DNA from: Cystobacter ferrugineus | Lineage (GTDB): Bacteria; Myxococcota; Myxococcia; Myxococcales; Myxococcaceae | NCBI RefSeq assembly: GCF_001887355.1 | Contig: NZ_MPIN01000013.1 | Coordinates: forward strand, 68,409 to 132,408 | Length of the DNA: 64,000 nt | Reading direction: 5' to 3' | Shown here: one piece after another, positions 1 to 8,197 of the stretch | Layout of the letters: the number at the start of each line of letters is the position of its first letter | How positions within the stretch are numbered: position 1 is the first letter of the stretch | Position numbers and translations under genes: made by a program | The notes under the pieces: generated by a model | Databases searched by the model: none | Seen by the model: the letters and a program-made list of their open reading frames with translations, nothing else | What the model was told of the DNA's origin: nothing

Positions 1-1
1 G

Positions 2-1474
2 CGCGAGGCGAGCGTCACGGTGTGGCTGTCCACGCAGTCGGCGAATGGCCAGTCGATCGCCGTCGTCGTCCCCCGGCCGGACCTGCTCCGTGCCCGGGGC
101 GCCCTGGAGAACGAGCTGGCGCAGGAACTGGCCCGGCATGAGGTGGAGCCCCTCGCCCTCCGCGAGCCGGTGACGCTGCTGACGCTGGTGGCCGAGGCCA
201 TGGGGCAGGGCGCCAACGTGGCCGGGCGCTTCTTCGGCGCGCTGGGCGCGGTGGGCGTCAACGTGCGCGCGAGCGCCCAGGGAGCCAGCTCGCGCTCCAT
301 CTCCTGCGTCGTGGACGCGGCGGACACCGCCATCGCCGTGCGCACCACGCACGCGGCCTTCAACCTGGCGCACCAGCAGGTGAGTCTCTTCCTCCTCGGC
401 CGGGGCACCGTGGGCGGCCAGCTCCTGGCGCAGGTGCGCGCGCAGCAGGCGCTGCTCAGGGACAAGCACGGCATCTCCCTGCGGGTCGTGGGCCTCGCCG
501 ACAGCCGGCGCGCCCTGTTCGACGCGGCGGGCCTGCCACTGGAGGGACTGGAGGAGCGGCTGGCGCGCGTGGAGCCGGTGTCCCCGGAGACGCGCACGCT
601 GGTGCCGCTGCTGGACGAACTGCGCCGGCTGCCCGTGCCCATCCTCGTGGACTGCACCGCCGCGAGCGGCATCGAAGCGCTCTACACGGAGGCCTTCCGC
701 CGGGGCATCCACGTGGTGGGGGCCAACAAGAAGCCGCTGGCGCTGCCGTGGGATGACCGGGAGGCGTTGCTCGCCGAGGCCCGGCGCCACCATGTCGCCT
801 ACCACTACGAGACGACGGTGGCGTCCAGCCTGCCCGTCATCGACACGCTGGCCAACCTCGTGCGCACGGGCGACACCGTGCGCCTCATCACCGCGTCGCT
901 GTCCGGCAGCGTGGGCTTCATCTGCAACGAGCTGATGGCCGGCGTCCCGCTGTCCGTGGCCGTGCGCACCGCGAAGGAGCGCGGCTTCACCGAGCCGGAT
1001 CCGCGCGAGGACCTGAGCGGCACGGACGTGGCGCGCAAGGCGCTCATCCTCGCCCGCGAGCTGGGGCTGCCCCTGTCCCTCTCCGACGTGGCGCTGGAGC
1101 CCTTCGTCCCCGAGGACCCGCGGCCCGGCGCTTCCGTGGACGCGTTCCTCCACGGGCTGAAGGCCCTGGACGCGGCCTTCGCGGACCGTGTCACGCGCTG
1201 CCGGAGTGCCGGCACGGTGCTGCGCTACCTGGCGCGCATCGATCCGTCGAAGGTGGGCACCGGCTCGCCCGTCATCCGCGTGGGCCCCGCCCCCGTGGAG
1301 GCCGGCCAGCCCGGGTCGGACCTGCGCGGCTCCGAATCCTTCGTGTCCTTCACCACCACGCGCCACAGCGACTTCCCGCTCGTCGTGCGTGGCGCGGGCG
1401 CGGGCGGCGCGGTGACGGCCTCGGGCGTGCTGGCCGACATCCTCCGCATCTCCCAGGCGCTGCGCGGCCGCTGA
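2..1474 (+). CDS. thrA: Bifunctional aspartokinase/homoserine dehydrogenase, 3' part
   Basis: The frame is open from the left edge, so the 5' end (the aspartokinase domain) is outside the window; 490 residues are visible. The first ~110 resemble ACT regulatory repeats. A Rossmann nucleotide-binding motif follows (LLGRGTVGG), then the homoserine dehydrogenase catalytic domain with GANKKPLA and a glycine-rich segment around GSVGF. The product would make homoserine from aspartate semialdehyde and phosphorylate aspartate, feeding threonine and methionine synthesis in the cytoplasm. Two transsulfuration genes follow 40 bp downstream on the same strand, so this looks like an aspartate-to-methionine operon. 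Feedback control by threonine or methionine through the ACT repeats is known for the family but cannot be read here. Confidence 0.93.
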   Translation, partial: REASVTVWLSTQSANGQSIAVVVPRPDLLRARGALENELAQELARHEVEPLALREPVTLLTLVAEAMGQGANVAGRFFGALGAVGVNVRASAQGASSRSISCVVDAADTAIAVRTTHAAFNLAHQQVSLFLLGRGTVGGQLLAQVRAQQALLRDKHGISLRVVGLADSRRALFDAAGLPLEGLEERLARVEPVSPETRTLVPLLDELRRLPVPILVDCTAASGIEALYTEAFRRGIHVVGANKKPLALPWDDREALLAEARRHHVAYHYETTVASSLPVIDTLANLVRTGDTVRLITASLSGSVGFICNELMAGVPLSVAVRTAKERGFTEPDPREDLSGTDVARKALILARELGLPLSLSDVALEPFVPEDPRPGASVDAFLHGLKALDAAFADRVTRCRSAGTVLRYLARIDPSKVGTGSPVIRVGPAPVEAGQPGSDLRGSESFVSFTTTRHSDFPLVVRGAGAGGAVTASGVLADILRISQALRGR

Positions 1475-1513
1475 CCTCTTCCCTTGCCCTCGCCGAATGA
1501 AAGAGCCCCTTCC

Positions 1514-2641
1514 ATGAAACTCGCCACCGCGCTCGTCCACGCGGGCGTGCGCCGGGACCCCACCACCGGCGCCGTCGCCGTCCCCATCTACCAGTCCGCC
1601 ACCTACCAACACCCCGCGCTCGGCCAGTCCACCGGCTACGACTACTCGCGCACCAAGAACCCCACCCGCAGCGCGCTCGAGGACGCGCTGGCCCGGCTGG
1701 AGGGCGGCAGCCAGGGCCTCGCCTTCAGCTCCGGCATGGCCGCGCTGCACTGCGCGCTCCAGCTCTTCGGGCCGGAGGACCACGTCCTCCTCACCGAGGA
1801 CCTCTACGGCGGGACGTACCGGCTGGTGGATCGCATCCTCCACGTGCCCTTCACCTTCGTGGACACCACGCGTCCGGAGGCGGTGCGCGCCGCGCTGCGT
1901 CCCAACACGCGGGCCATCCTCGTGGAGTCCCCTACCAACCCGCTGATGAAGACGGCGGACATTCCGGCCATCGCCGACATCGCGCACGAGGCCGGGGCGC
2001 TGCTCATCGTCGACAACACCTTCCTCACGCCGTGGCTGCAGCGGCCGCTGGAGCTGGGCGCGGACATCGTGGTGCACAGCGCGACGAAGTACCTCGCCGG
2101 GCACAACGACGTGGTGGCGGGCGCGCTGGTGGCGCGCGACGCGGCGCTGGGCGAGCGCCTCACGTATCTCCAGAATGGCATTGGCGCGATCCTGGGACCG
2201 CAGGACGCGTACCTCGTGATTCGTGGGCTGAAGACGCTGGCCCTGCGCATGGAGAAGCACCAGGCCAACGCGCGCGAGGTGGCCGCGTGGCTGGCCGCGC
2301 ACCCGCTGGTGGAGCGCGTCTTCTACCCGGGCGTGGGGGGCATGCTGTCCTTCAACGTCACCGAGGCGGCCCTGGTGCCTGGGGTGCTCGCCTCCGTCCA
2401 GGTGTGCCTCTTCGCCGAGTCGCTCGGCGGTGTCGAAACGCTCATCACCTATCCGTCCACCCAGACCCACGCCGACATCCCCGTCGCGCGCCGGGAGCAA
2501 CTGGGCATCTCCGACAAACTGCTTCGCCTCTCCGTGGGAATCGAGGACTGTCATGACATCATCGCCGACCTGGCCCAAGCGCTCGAAGGAGCCCGCTGTA
2601 AGAACCCGCTTCGCGACGCGCCTGCTGCACACCGGGCATGA
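1514..2641 (+). CDS. metI: Cystathionine gamma-synthase / O-acylhomoserine thiolyase (MetI-like)
   Basis: A PLP fold-type I transsulfuration enzyme of 375 aa that condenses activated homoserine with cysteine (or sulfide) on the way to homocysteine. Visible signatures are the YDYSRTKNPTR substrate loop, SSGMAA, DLYGGTYR, VDNTF and the PLP lysine in VHSATKYL (about K192). I chose ATG 1514 because the protein then begins like the family (MKLATALVHAG); a TTG 30 bases upstream is also in frame. The stretch after FYPG is about 20 residues shorter than in E. coli MetB, as I recall for Bacillus MetI. The 3' end overlaps metC by 89 nt, implying translational coupling. CGS versus O-acetylhomoserine thiolyase activity cannot be settled from sequence. 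Confidence 0.88.
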   Translation: MKLATALVHAGVRRDPTTGAVAVPIYQSATYQHPALGQSTGYDYSRTKNPTRSALEDALARLEGGSQGLAFSSGMAALHCALQLFGPEDHVLLTEDLYGGTYRLVDRILHVPFTFVDTTRPEAVRAALRPNTRAILVESPTNPLMKTADIPAIADIAHEAGALLIVDNTFLTPWLQRPLELGADIVVHSATKYLAGHNDVVAGALVARDAALGERLTYLQNGIGAILGPQDAYLVIRGLKTLALRMEKHQANAREVAAWLAAHPLVERVFYPGVGGMLSFNVTEAALVPGVLASVQVCLFAESLGGVETLITYPSTQTHADIPVARREQLGISDKLLRLSVGIEDCHDIIADLAQALEGARCKNPLRDAPAAHRA

Positions 2642-3710
2642 GACCGATCCCGCCACCGGCGCGGCGGCGGTGCCCATCTACCAGGTCTCCATGTTCGACC
2701 AGCCGGGGCTGGATCAGCCCGGCGAGTTCGACTACGCGCGCTCGGGCAACCCGACGCGCAAGGCGCTGGAGGGCGTGCTCGCCGAGCTGGACGAGGCCCA
2801 CGCCGCCTTCGCCTTCGGCTCCGGCATGGCCGCCATTTCCACGGTGCTGATGTTGTTCAGCGCGGGGGACCACCTCGTCGTCACCGACGACTGTTACGGC
2901 GGCACCTACCGCGTGTTGACGCGCGTGTTCAGCCGCTTCGGGCTCAAGGCCACCTTCGTGGACACGAGCGACCCGGAGGCGGTGCGTGCCGCCATCCGTC
3001 CCAACACCAAGGCGCTGCTGGTGGAGAGCGTCAGCAACCCGTTCCTCAAGCGCACGGACATCCTCGCGATGTCCATCCTCGCGCGCACCTGTGGCGCGCT
3101 GCTCATCGTCGACAACACGTTCCTGTCGCCGTACGTCTCGCGGCCGCTCACCGAGGGCGCGGACATCGTGGTGCACTCGGCCACGAAGTACCTCGGCGGG
3201 CACAGTGACGTGGTGGCGGGGACGGTGGCGGTGAAGACCGCGGCGCTGGCGCAGGAGGTGTACTTCCTCCAGAACGCGGTGGGCGCGGTGCTGGGCCCGC
3301 AGGACTGCTTCCTGCTCCAGCGCGGCATCAAGACGCTGGGCGTGCGCATGGAGCGGCAGGTGAGGACGGCGGCGGGGCTGGCCCGCTGGCTCGCGGACAG
3401 GCCCGAGGTGAAGGAGGTGTTCTACCCGGGGGCGGGCGCGGTGGTGTCCTTCCGGCTCGCCCGCGACGAGTGGGCGGCGCCCTTCGTGGAGACGCTCCAG
3501 TTGCCCCTGCTCGGCGTGTCGCTGGGCGCGGTGGAGAGCATCGTCACGGTGCCGGCCCGCCACTCGCATGCGTCCGTGCCCGCGCCCGAGCGGCAGCGGC
3601 GCGGCATCACCGATGGTCTCATCCGCTACTCGGTGGGGCTGGAGGACCTGGAGGACCTGCAGGAGGACCTCGCGCTCGCCTTGGGACAAGCGGTGCGCGT
3701 GGCGGCGTGA
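2553..3710 (+). CDS. metC: Cystathionine beta-lyase (MetC-like)
   Basis: A second PLP transsulfuration enzyme (385 aa), clearly paralogous to the upstream gene: FDYARSGNPTRKALE, GSGMAAIST, DDCYGGTYR, VDNTF, and the PLP lysine in VHSATKYLGG (about K212). By analogy with the Bacillus metI-metC pair, it should cleave cystathionine to homocysteine, pyruvate and ammonia. The first in-frame ATG (2553) lies inside metI, giving an 89-nt overlap; recognisable homology begins near residue 20 (RFATRLLHTG), so the N-terminal ~18 residues are unusual. Like its neighbour it lacks the usual insertion after FYPG. The last step before methionine synthase would need a gene elsewhere. Confidence 0.87.
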   Translation: MTSSPTWPKRSKEPAVRTRFATRLLHTGHETDPATGAAAVPIYQVSMFDQPGLDQPGEFDYARSGNPTRKALEGVLAELDEAHAAFAFGSGMAAISTVLMLFSAGDHLVVTDDCYGGTYRVLTRVFSRFGLKATFVDTSDPEAVRAAIRPNTKALLVESVSNPFLKRTDILAMSILARTCGALLIVDNTFLSPYVSRPLTEGADIVVHSATKYLGGHSDVVAGTVAVKTAALAQEVYFLQNAVGAVLGPQDCFLLQRGIKTLGVRMERQVRTAAGLARWLADRPEVKEVFYPGAGAVVSFRLARDEWAAPFVETLQLPLLGVSLGAVESIVTVPARHSHASVPAPERQRRGITDGLIRYSVGLEDLEDLQEDLALALGQAVRVAA

Positions 3711-3722
3711 GTGTTCGCCCGA

Positions 3723-3741
3723 GCCCCCGGTCCACGGGGGC
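3723..3741 (+). terminator. Hairpin after metC
   Basis: A perfect 7-bp stem GCCCCCG / CGGGGGC with a 5-nt loop begins 13 bp after the metC stop, in the gap before a convergent gene. There is no strong T-run, so it is a candidate terminator or 3' end stabiliser of the thrA-metI-metC unit. Confidence 0.45.
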
Positions 3742-3850
3742 AGGGGAGGGTCTTCTCGCGTTTTCGGAATCGCGTCACGGCCGTCCTTGGGAGGGCCGCC
3801 TGTGGCGCTCTCTTTGGGTGCGGAGTGGGACCCAACGGCACGCGCGCCCC

Positions 3851-4498
3851 TCACGGCAGTGGACGCCACCACAGGCCCTTCAAACCCGCATGCTCACAGG
3901 CCCGCTTCGCCTCTTCCGAGAAGCAATAAAAGACCAACCCGGGGACGAAAAATACCGGAGGAAATCCTCCCTCGGGTTTTCGGAACTCGAAGTGCTGGGC
4001 ATCCTCGACTCCCAGGTACGTCTCCCCACTCTCGCGGAACGACGTCCCGCTCACCAGGGTCCGATCATGATCGAGGCAGTCCAGCCGCTCCGCGAGTTGC
4101 AAGATGACGAAGTCATCGTTGCGCAGCGAAGGATCCTGCACCTGGTACGAGGTGCGCCGCCGCGGGTAACCCGTATAGACGAGTTTCTTGACCTTGCTCG
4201 AGTAGATGACCGTCGGAATGGCGCGGTGACGAAATGATCCCACGGACTCCAGTACCCGCATCATCCTCTTGGACACGAGCAGGAGGTTCAGGGGGGAGGT
4301 GAAGACATGATCGAGCCACGCCAGGTTCTTCAGATCTCCCAGGAACTCCATGACGGGAGGGGCTCCGCACAATTGATGATAATCAATGTCCGGATCGAAG
4401 AACATCGCTCGCTCGAACCCATCGAACTCGATGATCGTGGCATCGAACACGTCTTCCTTTTCGATGTGGGATGTGTCGGCGTTCAATGCGTAGATCAT
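3851..4498 (-). CDS. Imm11-like immunity protein for AHH toxin
   Basis: A 215-aa soluble protein without signal peptide or membrane segment. Its C-terminal half has the pattern I associate with the Imm11/DUF1629 immunity family common in myxobacteria: a short beta region (VILQLAERLDCLDHD), then GLVFYCFSEEAKRACEHAGL. The start codon overlaps the toxin stop in an ATGA junction (4495-4498), so the two are translationally coupled, the normal layout of a toxin/immunity pair. Role inferred from position: it binds and blocks the upstream nuclease in the cytoplasm. The family assignment is from recalled patterns; the immunity role is better supported than the family name. Confidence 0.62.
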   Translation of the reverse strand: MIYALNADTSHIEKEDVFDATIIEFDGFERAMFFDPDIDYHQLCGAPPVMEFLGDLKNLAWLDHVFTSPLNLLLVSKRMMRVLESVGSFRHRAIPTVIYSSKVKKLVYTGYPRRRTSYQVQDPSLRNDDFVILQLAERLDCLDHDRTLVSGTSFRESGETYLGVEDAQHFEFRKPEGGFPPVFFVPGLVFYCFSEEAKRACEHAGLKGLWWRPLP

Positions 4499-5454
4499 GC
4501 GACGAGTTCGACTCCTTCGGTTCTGAATTTCAACATGGCCAGCTTGTACACGGGTTTTCCCTTGACCTCGACGTGAATGCCATCCTCGATGAGTTCTTTG
4601 ACGACCTTGTCCGGCAGGCCGCCGTTCTTGATCTGATTGCGGAGTTTGTCCTCGACCTTTTTGATTGCCCGTTCGATCAATTCGAGTTTGACGTCGCGCT
4701 GCAAGATCTTTCCGCCTTGCGTGAGACCGTTTAGCTCCTTGGTGAGCAGGTCATCCACATGGTTGCTGTAGTTCTTGTGGCTGCCCAGGTGGACGTAAAT
4801 CCCATCGTCCACATGCTCGACGGCTGAGGGCATGTCGAGCATGTTCGACCCGCGGTCGATCGTGTAGTTGCTCAGACGCTCATAGGCCTCGCGTATCAAG
4901 GGGTTCTTCTGGGCCACTCCGTCTGGAATCAGGTGATGCAGTTGGGACTTGCCCTGGCTGATTCGGGCTGCAGCTTCGGCGCACGCCGCCTCTCCATGCT
5001 CTTTCCTGACCAGCTCCAGGAAGTTCTTCCTGTAGCGGCTATACACGCTGATGCGGGTGCCTTCGCCCGTCTTGAGGGCGATCAGCCCCTTTTCCGTCAT
5101 CGTGAGCTGCGCATACTCGTTCCCCTTCGCCTTGCCCGGGAGCCTGCGCACATAGCCCAGCTGACCCTCGCTGTCCTTGACCAGCTGGTAGCCCGCCTGC
5201 TTCAGCTTTCCCTCGAACCGGGTGAACTCAGACTGGCTGACATGCGTGTCGTGGACGAGGCGGCGCGCTCGCGTGGGTGGTAACCCTGCGAGGGCCAGCG
5301 TAGTGCCGCGTCGTGTGCTTCCAAATGCTAACGGCGGCGAGCGTAGGGACGCTGGAGCGGGTGACTTGCGCGAGCGCGTGGCCCAGTTCCCCGGGGTGCG
5401 TACTGTCACCATGGCCCAGGTGCTCGCCGTGCACCTGGATCGGTGCTGACTCAC
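4495..5454 (-). CDS. AHH-family nuclease toxin, orphan C-terminal tail
   Basis: The C-terminal ~250 residues carry an AHH/HNH-endonuclease VII-type core: SQLHHLIPDG (His 173-174 of this frame), then NYTIDRGSNML, a second histidine cluster VHLGSHKNYSNHV (H222, H226) and a helical end. Such domains are normally the tips of large secreted polymorphic toxins and cut nucleic acids. No delivery domain precedes it here. Recognisable toxin sequence begins near R65 (about 5262), and the first ~60 codons run antisense through a broken Lrp gene tail, so the apparent N-terminus from ATG 5454 is probably not native. No convincing start codon or ribosome site was found between. I read it as a displaced toxin tail kept with its immunity gene. 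Confidence 0.6.
   Translation of the reverse strand: MSQHRSRCTASTWAMVTVRTPGNWATRSRKSPAPASLRSPPLAFGSTRRGTTLALAGLPPTRARRLVHDTHVSQSEFTRFEGKLKQAGYQLVKDSEGQLGYVRRLPGKAKGNEYAQLTMTEKGLIALKTGEGTRISVYSRYRKNFLELVRKEHGEAACAEAAARISQGKSQLHHLIPDGVAQKNPLIREAYERLSNYTIDRGSNMLDMPSAVEHVDDGIYVHLGSHKNYSNHVDDLLTKELNGLTQGGKILQRDVKLELIERAIKKVEDKLRNQIKNGGLPDKVVKELIEDGIHVEVKGKPVYKLAMLKFRTEGVELVA
5367..5449 (+). pseudogene. Fragment: 3' end of an Lrp/AsnC regulator gene
   Basis: These 83 bp align without gaps to the last 83 bp of the intact Lrp gene (20607-20689), with 7 mismatches, and keep the reading frame and stop (ending AVHLDRC in place of AVHLDRR). Homology stops abruptly at the left. It is a 3' fragment of that gene or of a close paralog, lying antisense to the 5' end of the AHH toxin frame. 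Confidence 0.8.
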
Positions 5455-5606
5455 CTGTCGCTGTCGGAGATGTCAAAGAACCCGTTGCGGTACCTCACGC
5501 TCCACGAGTCGTCCCTACGAGTCGTCTGCCACCTGGGGGCGGGTGTCGCGGTGCGCGTGGCGGCGTGACCTGTAGCGCTTGGGGGCCAGTTCGACACCTT
5601 CCCGCG

Positions 5607-5972
5607 CTACTTCCCGCGGTCCCGTCGGGCAACGCGGTGTTTCTGCCCCCATCTGGCAAGTTCGAGAAGGAGGGGTTGAAGCTGTTGTCCCGCCTGGCTG
5701 ATGCGGTACTTCGCAACACGGGCTCCAGGGCGGAGCGGCAGCTTTTCGACCAGCCCATCCACCTCCAGTTGTTTGAGCTGGGAGGCGAGCATCCGTTCGG
5801 AAATGCCCTCCGTTCTTGCCTTCAGCTCACTGAACCTCTTGGGGCCGGAGAAGAGATCCCAGAGGAGGTGAGGCTTCCAGCGATGACCGATGAGGCGAAT
5901 CGCATAGGCGAGGGGGCAGCTCTCGTCCAAGGCTCTCTCGTTCTTGAAGTTCGTCGAGCTTGTCTTCCTCAT
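5607..5972 (-). CDS. HxlR-family transcriptional regulator
   Basis: A 121-aa winged-helix regulator when started at ATG 5972 (MRKTSSTN). It has the family hallmarks: a Cys near residue 19 (ESCPLAYAI), IGHRWKPHLLWDLFSGPKRFSELK, the recognition region ISERMLASQLKQLEVDGLV, and a basic wing. A longer in-frame start (6080) would run through the promoter region of the divergent gene and is not supported. It is divergent from the SnoaL-like gene, which it probably regulates. Its 3' 54 codons are also found, almost unchanged, in the mosaic at 8198-8361. HxlR proteins often sense reactive electrophiles; no ligand can be inferred here. Confidence 0.85.
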   Translation of the reverse strand: MRKTSSTNFKNERALDESCPLAYAIRLIGHRWKPHLLWDLFSGPKRFSELKARTEGISERMLASQLKQLEVDGLVEKLPLRPGARVAKYRISQAGQQLQPLLLELARWGQKHRVARRDRGK

Positions 5973-6082
5973 GGAGGTTTCCACCGGGGGCACTGACGAA
6001 ATTGTAAGCGGGCGCTCGCCGGATGAGCGGGATACGATTCTTCCATGAGCGCATGAGCCTCGGAAGAGGCCGGGAGTCAAAA

Positions 6083-6487
6083 ATGGAAGCTCGAGAAATC
6101 GAAGACATCAAGAAGGCGGTCGCGGGAGTCGAGAGTGCCTTCAATCGCCACGATGCCGAGGCGCTCGTGCGTTGTTACACCCAGCAGGTCGTCTGGGTGA
6201 ATGTCATGGGCATGCGGCTCAAGGGGAAGGATGAGGTCCTCCGGTTCTCGAGGAAAGCCTTCGCGAGCGCGCTCCAGGATTCGTATGCGCGTTACGTGGT
6301 GGAGGACATCTCCTTTCTCAAGACCGATGTCGCCGTGGTGAACATCCGCCAGTTCCCGGCCACGAAGGAGGGGCTGGTCATCGAGGGGGGGCAGGGGAGT
6401 GTGGCGATCTACGTGATGACGAAGCACGACGGCGATTGGCTGGTTGCGGCTGGACAAAACTCTTTTCTTCCAAAGTCGTCCTCATAA
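6083..6487 (+). CDS. SnoaL-like / DUF4440 protein (SgcJ/EcaC family)
   Basis: A 134-aa single-domain protein with the cone-shaped NTF2/SnoaL pattern: a helix with SAFNRHDAEALVRCYT, then VVWVN, a GKDEV loop, and a C-terminal strand HDGDWLVAAGQNSF. Start ATG 6083 has GGGAG 8 nt upstream; a farther ATG (6023) lacks one. The family includes polyketide cyclases, small hydrolases and proteins of unknown role, so no reaction is assigned. It is divergent from the HxlR regulator, and PhyH follows 37 bp downstream with its own ribosome site. Parts of its coding sequence and 3' end occur in the mosaic at 8360-8469. Confidence 0.82.
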   Translation: MEAREIEDIKKAVAGVESAFNRHDAEALVRCYTQQVVWVNVMGMRLKGKDEVLRFSRKAFASALQDSYARYVVEDISFLKTDVAVVNIRQFPATKEGLVIEGGQGSVAIYVMTKHDGDWLVAAGQNSFLPKSSS

Positions 6488-6524
6488 TAGGGGAGTGGGG
6501 CACGGTTCATCGGGAGGCACTGTC

Positions 6525-7226
6525 ATGCACGGGGAAGTGGCCGCACGCATCGAGCGCGAGGGATTCGCCCTGCTCCCGGAGGCCGTACCGGACGCCGGCG
6601 TCGAGGCGCTGCTCGCGAGGCTCTCCACCCTCGCCCCCGGGACGGAGCCCCGGCGGCGCGGAGGGACCCGTCAGCTCTTCGAGGCCGTGCCCGAGGCCCG
6701 GGAGTACGCCCGCTCGGGCGCGATGCGCGCGGCGGCCGAGGCCGTGCTCGGGCCCGGGTGCTTCGCCGTGCGCGCCCTCCTGTTCGACAAGACTCCCGAG
6801 GCCAACTGGAAGGTCATCTGGCACCAGGACCTCACCATCGCCGTGCGCGAGCGCCGCTCGGTCGAGGGCTTCGGCCCCTGGTCCGAGAAGGCCGGCATCC
6901 CCCACGTGCAGCCGCCCACCGGGCTCCTGGAGCGGATGGTGGCGGTGCGCCTGCACCTGGATGACTGCGGCGCGGAGAACGGCCCGGTGCGGGTGCTGCC
7001 CGGCTCCCACCGCGCGGGGCGGCTCGGCCCGGACGCCATCGCCGCCTGGCGCGAGCGGACCGCGCCCGTCGACTGCCTCGTCCCTCGTGGCGGGCTGCTG
7101 GTCATGCGGCCCTTGATTCTGCACGCCTCCTCTCCAGCCACCGCTCCGGCGCATCGACGCGTGCTCCATCTGGAATACGCGGCGGAGTCCCTGCCGGACG
7201 GGTTGGAGTGGCACGAGCGCTGGTAG
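6525..7226 (+). CDS. Phytanoyl-CoA dioxygenase (PhyH) family protein
   Basis: A 233-aa Fe(II)/2-oxoglutarate oxygenase. The metal site is readable: HxD in WHQDLTI (about H100, D102), a distal His in LILHASSP (about H200) and a following Arg (HRRVL) that would hold 2-oxoglutarate; LPGSHR is also typical. ATG 6525 is preceded by GGGAGGCA. PhyH proteins hydroxylate very varied small molecules, so the substrate is open. It probably shares a transcript with the SnoaL-like gene upstream and ends directly against a convergent ABM gene (stop codons adjacent, no terminator space). A 23-bp internal stretch (6758-6780) recurs at 8169-8191. Confidence 0.87.
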   Translation: MHGEVAARIEREGFALLPEAVPDAGVEALLARLSTLAPGTEPRRRGGTRQLFEAVPEAREYARSGAMRAAAEAVLGPGCFAVRALLFDKTPEANWKVIWHQDLTIAVRERRSVEGFGPWSEKAGIPHVQPPTGLLERMVAVRLHLDDCGAENGPVRVLPGSHRAGRLGPDAIAAWRERTAPVDCLVPRGGLLVMRPLILHASSPATAPAHRRVLHLEYAAESLPDGLEWHERW

Positions 7227-7559
7227 TCACCGTTCCGTCGAGAATCCGTACTCCCGCTCCACCAGGCTGATGCGGGTCCGGTACGCGCGGTACCACCGCT
7301 CACGGCCAAGCCGCTGGGCCGTGCGGTGCTCAGCCACGGCCTTCCACGCGCGCACCGACTCCATGTCCCGCCAGTACGAGACGGTGATGCCCAGCCCATC
7401 CGTGCCACGGGCGCTCTCCATGCCCAGGAAGCCTGGCTGCCCTGCGGCCATGGAGACCATCTCCTCGGAAGTCACCGCGTAGCCCTCGTCGACCGGCGTA
7501 CGCACGGAGGTGAAGATGACCGCCACGTAGGGCGGCTCAGGTGTGTTGGCAATGCTCAT
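7227..7559 (-). CDS. Antibiotic biosynthesis monooxygenase (ABM) domain protein
   Basis: A 110-aa ferredoxin-like ABM/Dabb-type protein: YVAVIFTSVRT, GFLGMESARG, then ITVSYWRDMESVRAWKA with the conserved Trp and a following H(R)xAQ helix. These dimeric proteins include heme-degrading and quinone-forming monooxygenases as well as many of unknown function. I used ATG 7559, where family homology starts; an upstream in-frame ATG would add a low-complexity extension. It is convergent with PhyH. Function beyond the fold is not assignable. Confidence 0.8.
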   Translation of the reverse strand: MSIANTPEPPYVAVIFTSVRTPVDEGYAVTSEEMVSMAAGQPGFLGMESARGTDGLGITVSYWRDMESVRAWKAVAEHRTAQRLGRERWYRAYRTRISLVEREYGFSTER

Positions 7560-7739
7560 GGCCCTGGACACTGGCACATGGCATCGCCAGCCCCAAGCTT
7601 GCTTCGGAGCCCTCGGGGCGGGCACGAGGCTGGATTCCGGCGGAAATCGTCGGGAGGACCGATGATTCCGGGCGGGTCGCGCCGTCTATGGGTGCGAGGC
7701 TCCCAGAAGGAGCCTTTTTCTCAAGGAGCAGGAGCCGCC

Positions 7740-8162
7740 ATGACGATCAAATCCGCCACCCCGTACTTCATCCTCAACGGCAGGACCGAGCAGGCCATCG
7801 CCCTCTACCAGCGAGCCCTGGGCGCGAAAGTCGAAGCGCTGCAGCGGTTTGGAGACGGCAACCCGAACTGTCCCACGGCGCTGCAGAGCCGGGTCATGCA
7901 CGCGGCACTGCGCGTGGGCGACGCGCTCTTGATGATGAGCGACGGTCCCAACGATTCGGCGCCGCCCCAGAGTGGGAGCGTGAACGTCGCCCTCCAGTTC
8001 GACGATCCCGATCAGGCCCGGCGCTGCTTCGACGCACTGGCGGCGAACGGCAAGGTCGTCCAGCCGCTCATCGACGCCCCCTGGGGTGAGCTGTTCGGCG
8101 CGCTGGGCGACGAGTTCGGCATCAACTGGATGTTCAACAGCGCCCAGGTCAAGAAGCCCTGA
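7740..8162 (+). CDS. VOC-family (PhnB/glyoxalase-like) protein
   Basis: A 140-aa vicinal-oxygen-chelate protein of the PhnB/YjdN type: PYFILNGRTEQAIALYQRALGAK at the start, SRVMHAALRVGDALLMMSD in the middle, and the usual ending WGELFGALGDEFGINWMFN. ATG 7740 has AAGGAGCAGGAG upstream. Family members act on glyoxals, antibiotics or unknown substrates; many are cytoplasmic dimers of unknown role. The 3' end including the stop codon and the next few bases is repeated at 25851-25913 with three substitutions. Confidence 0.86.
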   Translation: MTIKSATPYFILNGRTEQAIALYQRALGAKVEALQRFGDGNPNCPTALQSRVMHAALRVGDALLMMSDGPNDSAPPQSGSVNVALQFDDPDQARRCFDALAANGKVVQPLIDAPWGELFGALGDEFGINWMFNSAQVKKP

Positions 8163-8168
8163 CGGAGA

Positions 8169-8191
8169 GTGCTTCGCCGTGCGCGCCCTCC
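8169..8191 (+). repeat. 23-bp copy of an internal PhyH segment
   Basis: Exact match to 6758-6780 inside the PhyH gene, directly after the VOC stop codon region. The match ends where the hxlR-derived piece is about to begin (8198). Confidence 0.7.
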
Positions 8192-8197
8192 GTTCGG

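Noticed and set aside
1475-1513. SAM riboswitch or other leader before metI
   Set aside because: Only 39 bp separate thrA and metI; no room for such a structure.
2559-3872. Minus-strand open frame opposite metC
   Set aside because: Shadow of metC in high GC DNA; no recognisable domain.
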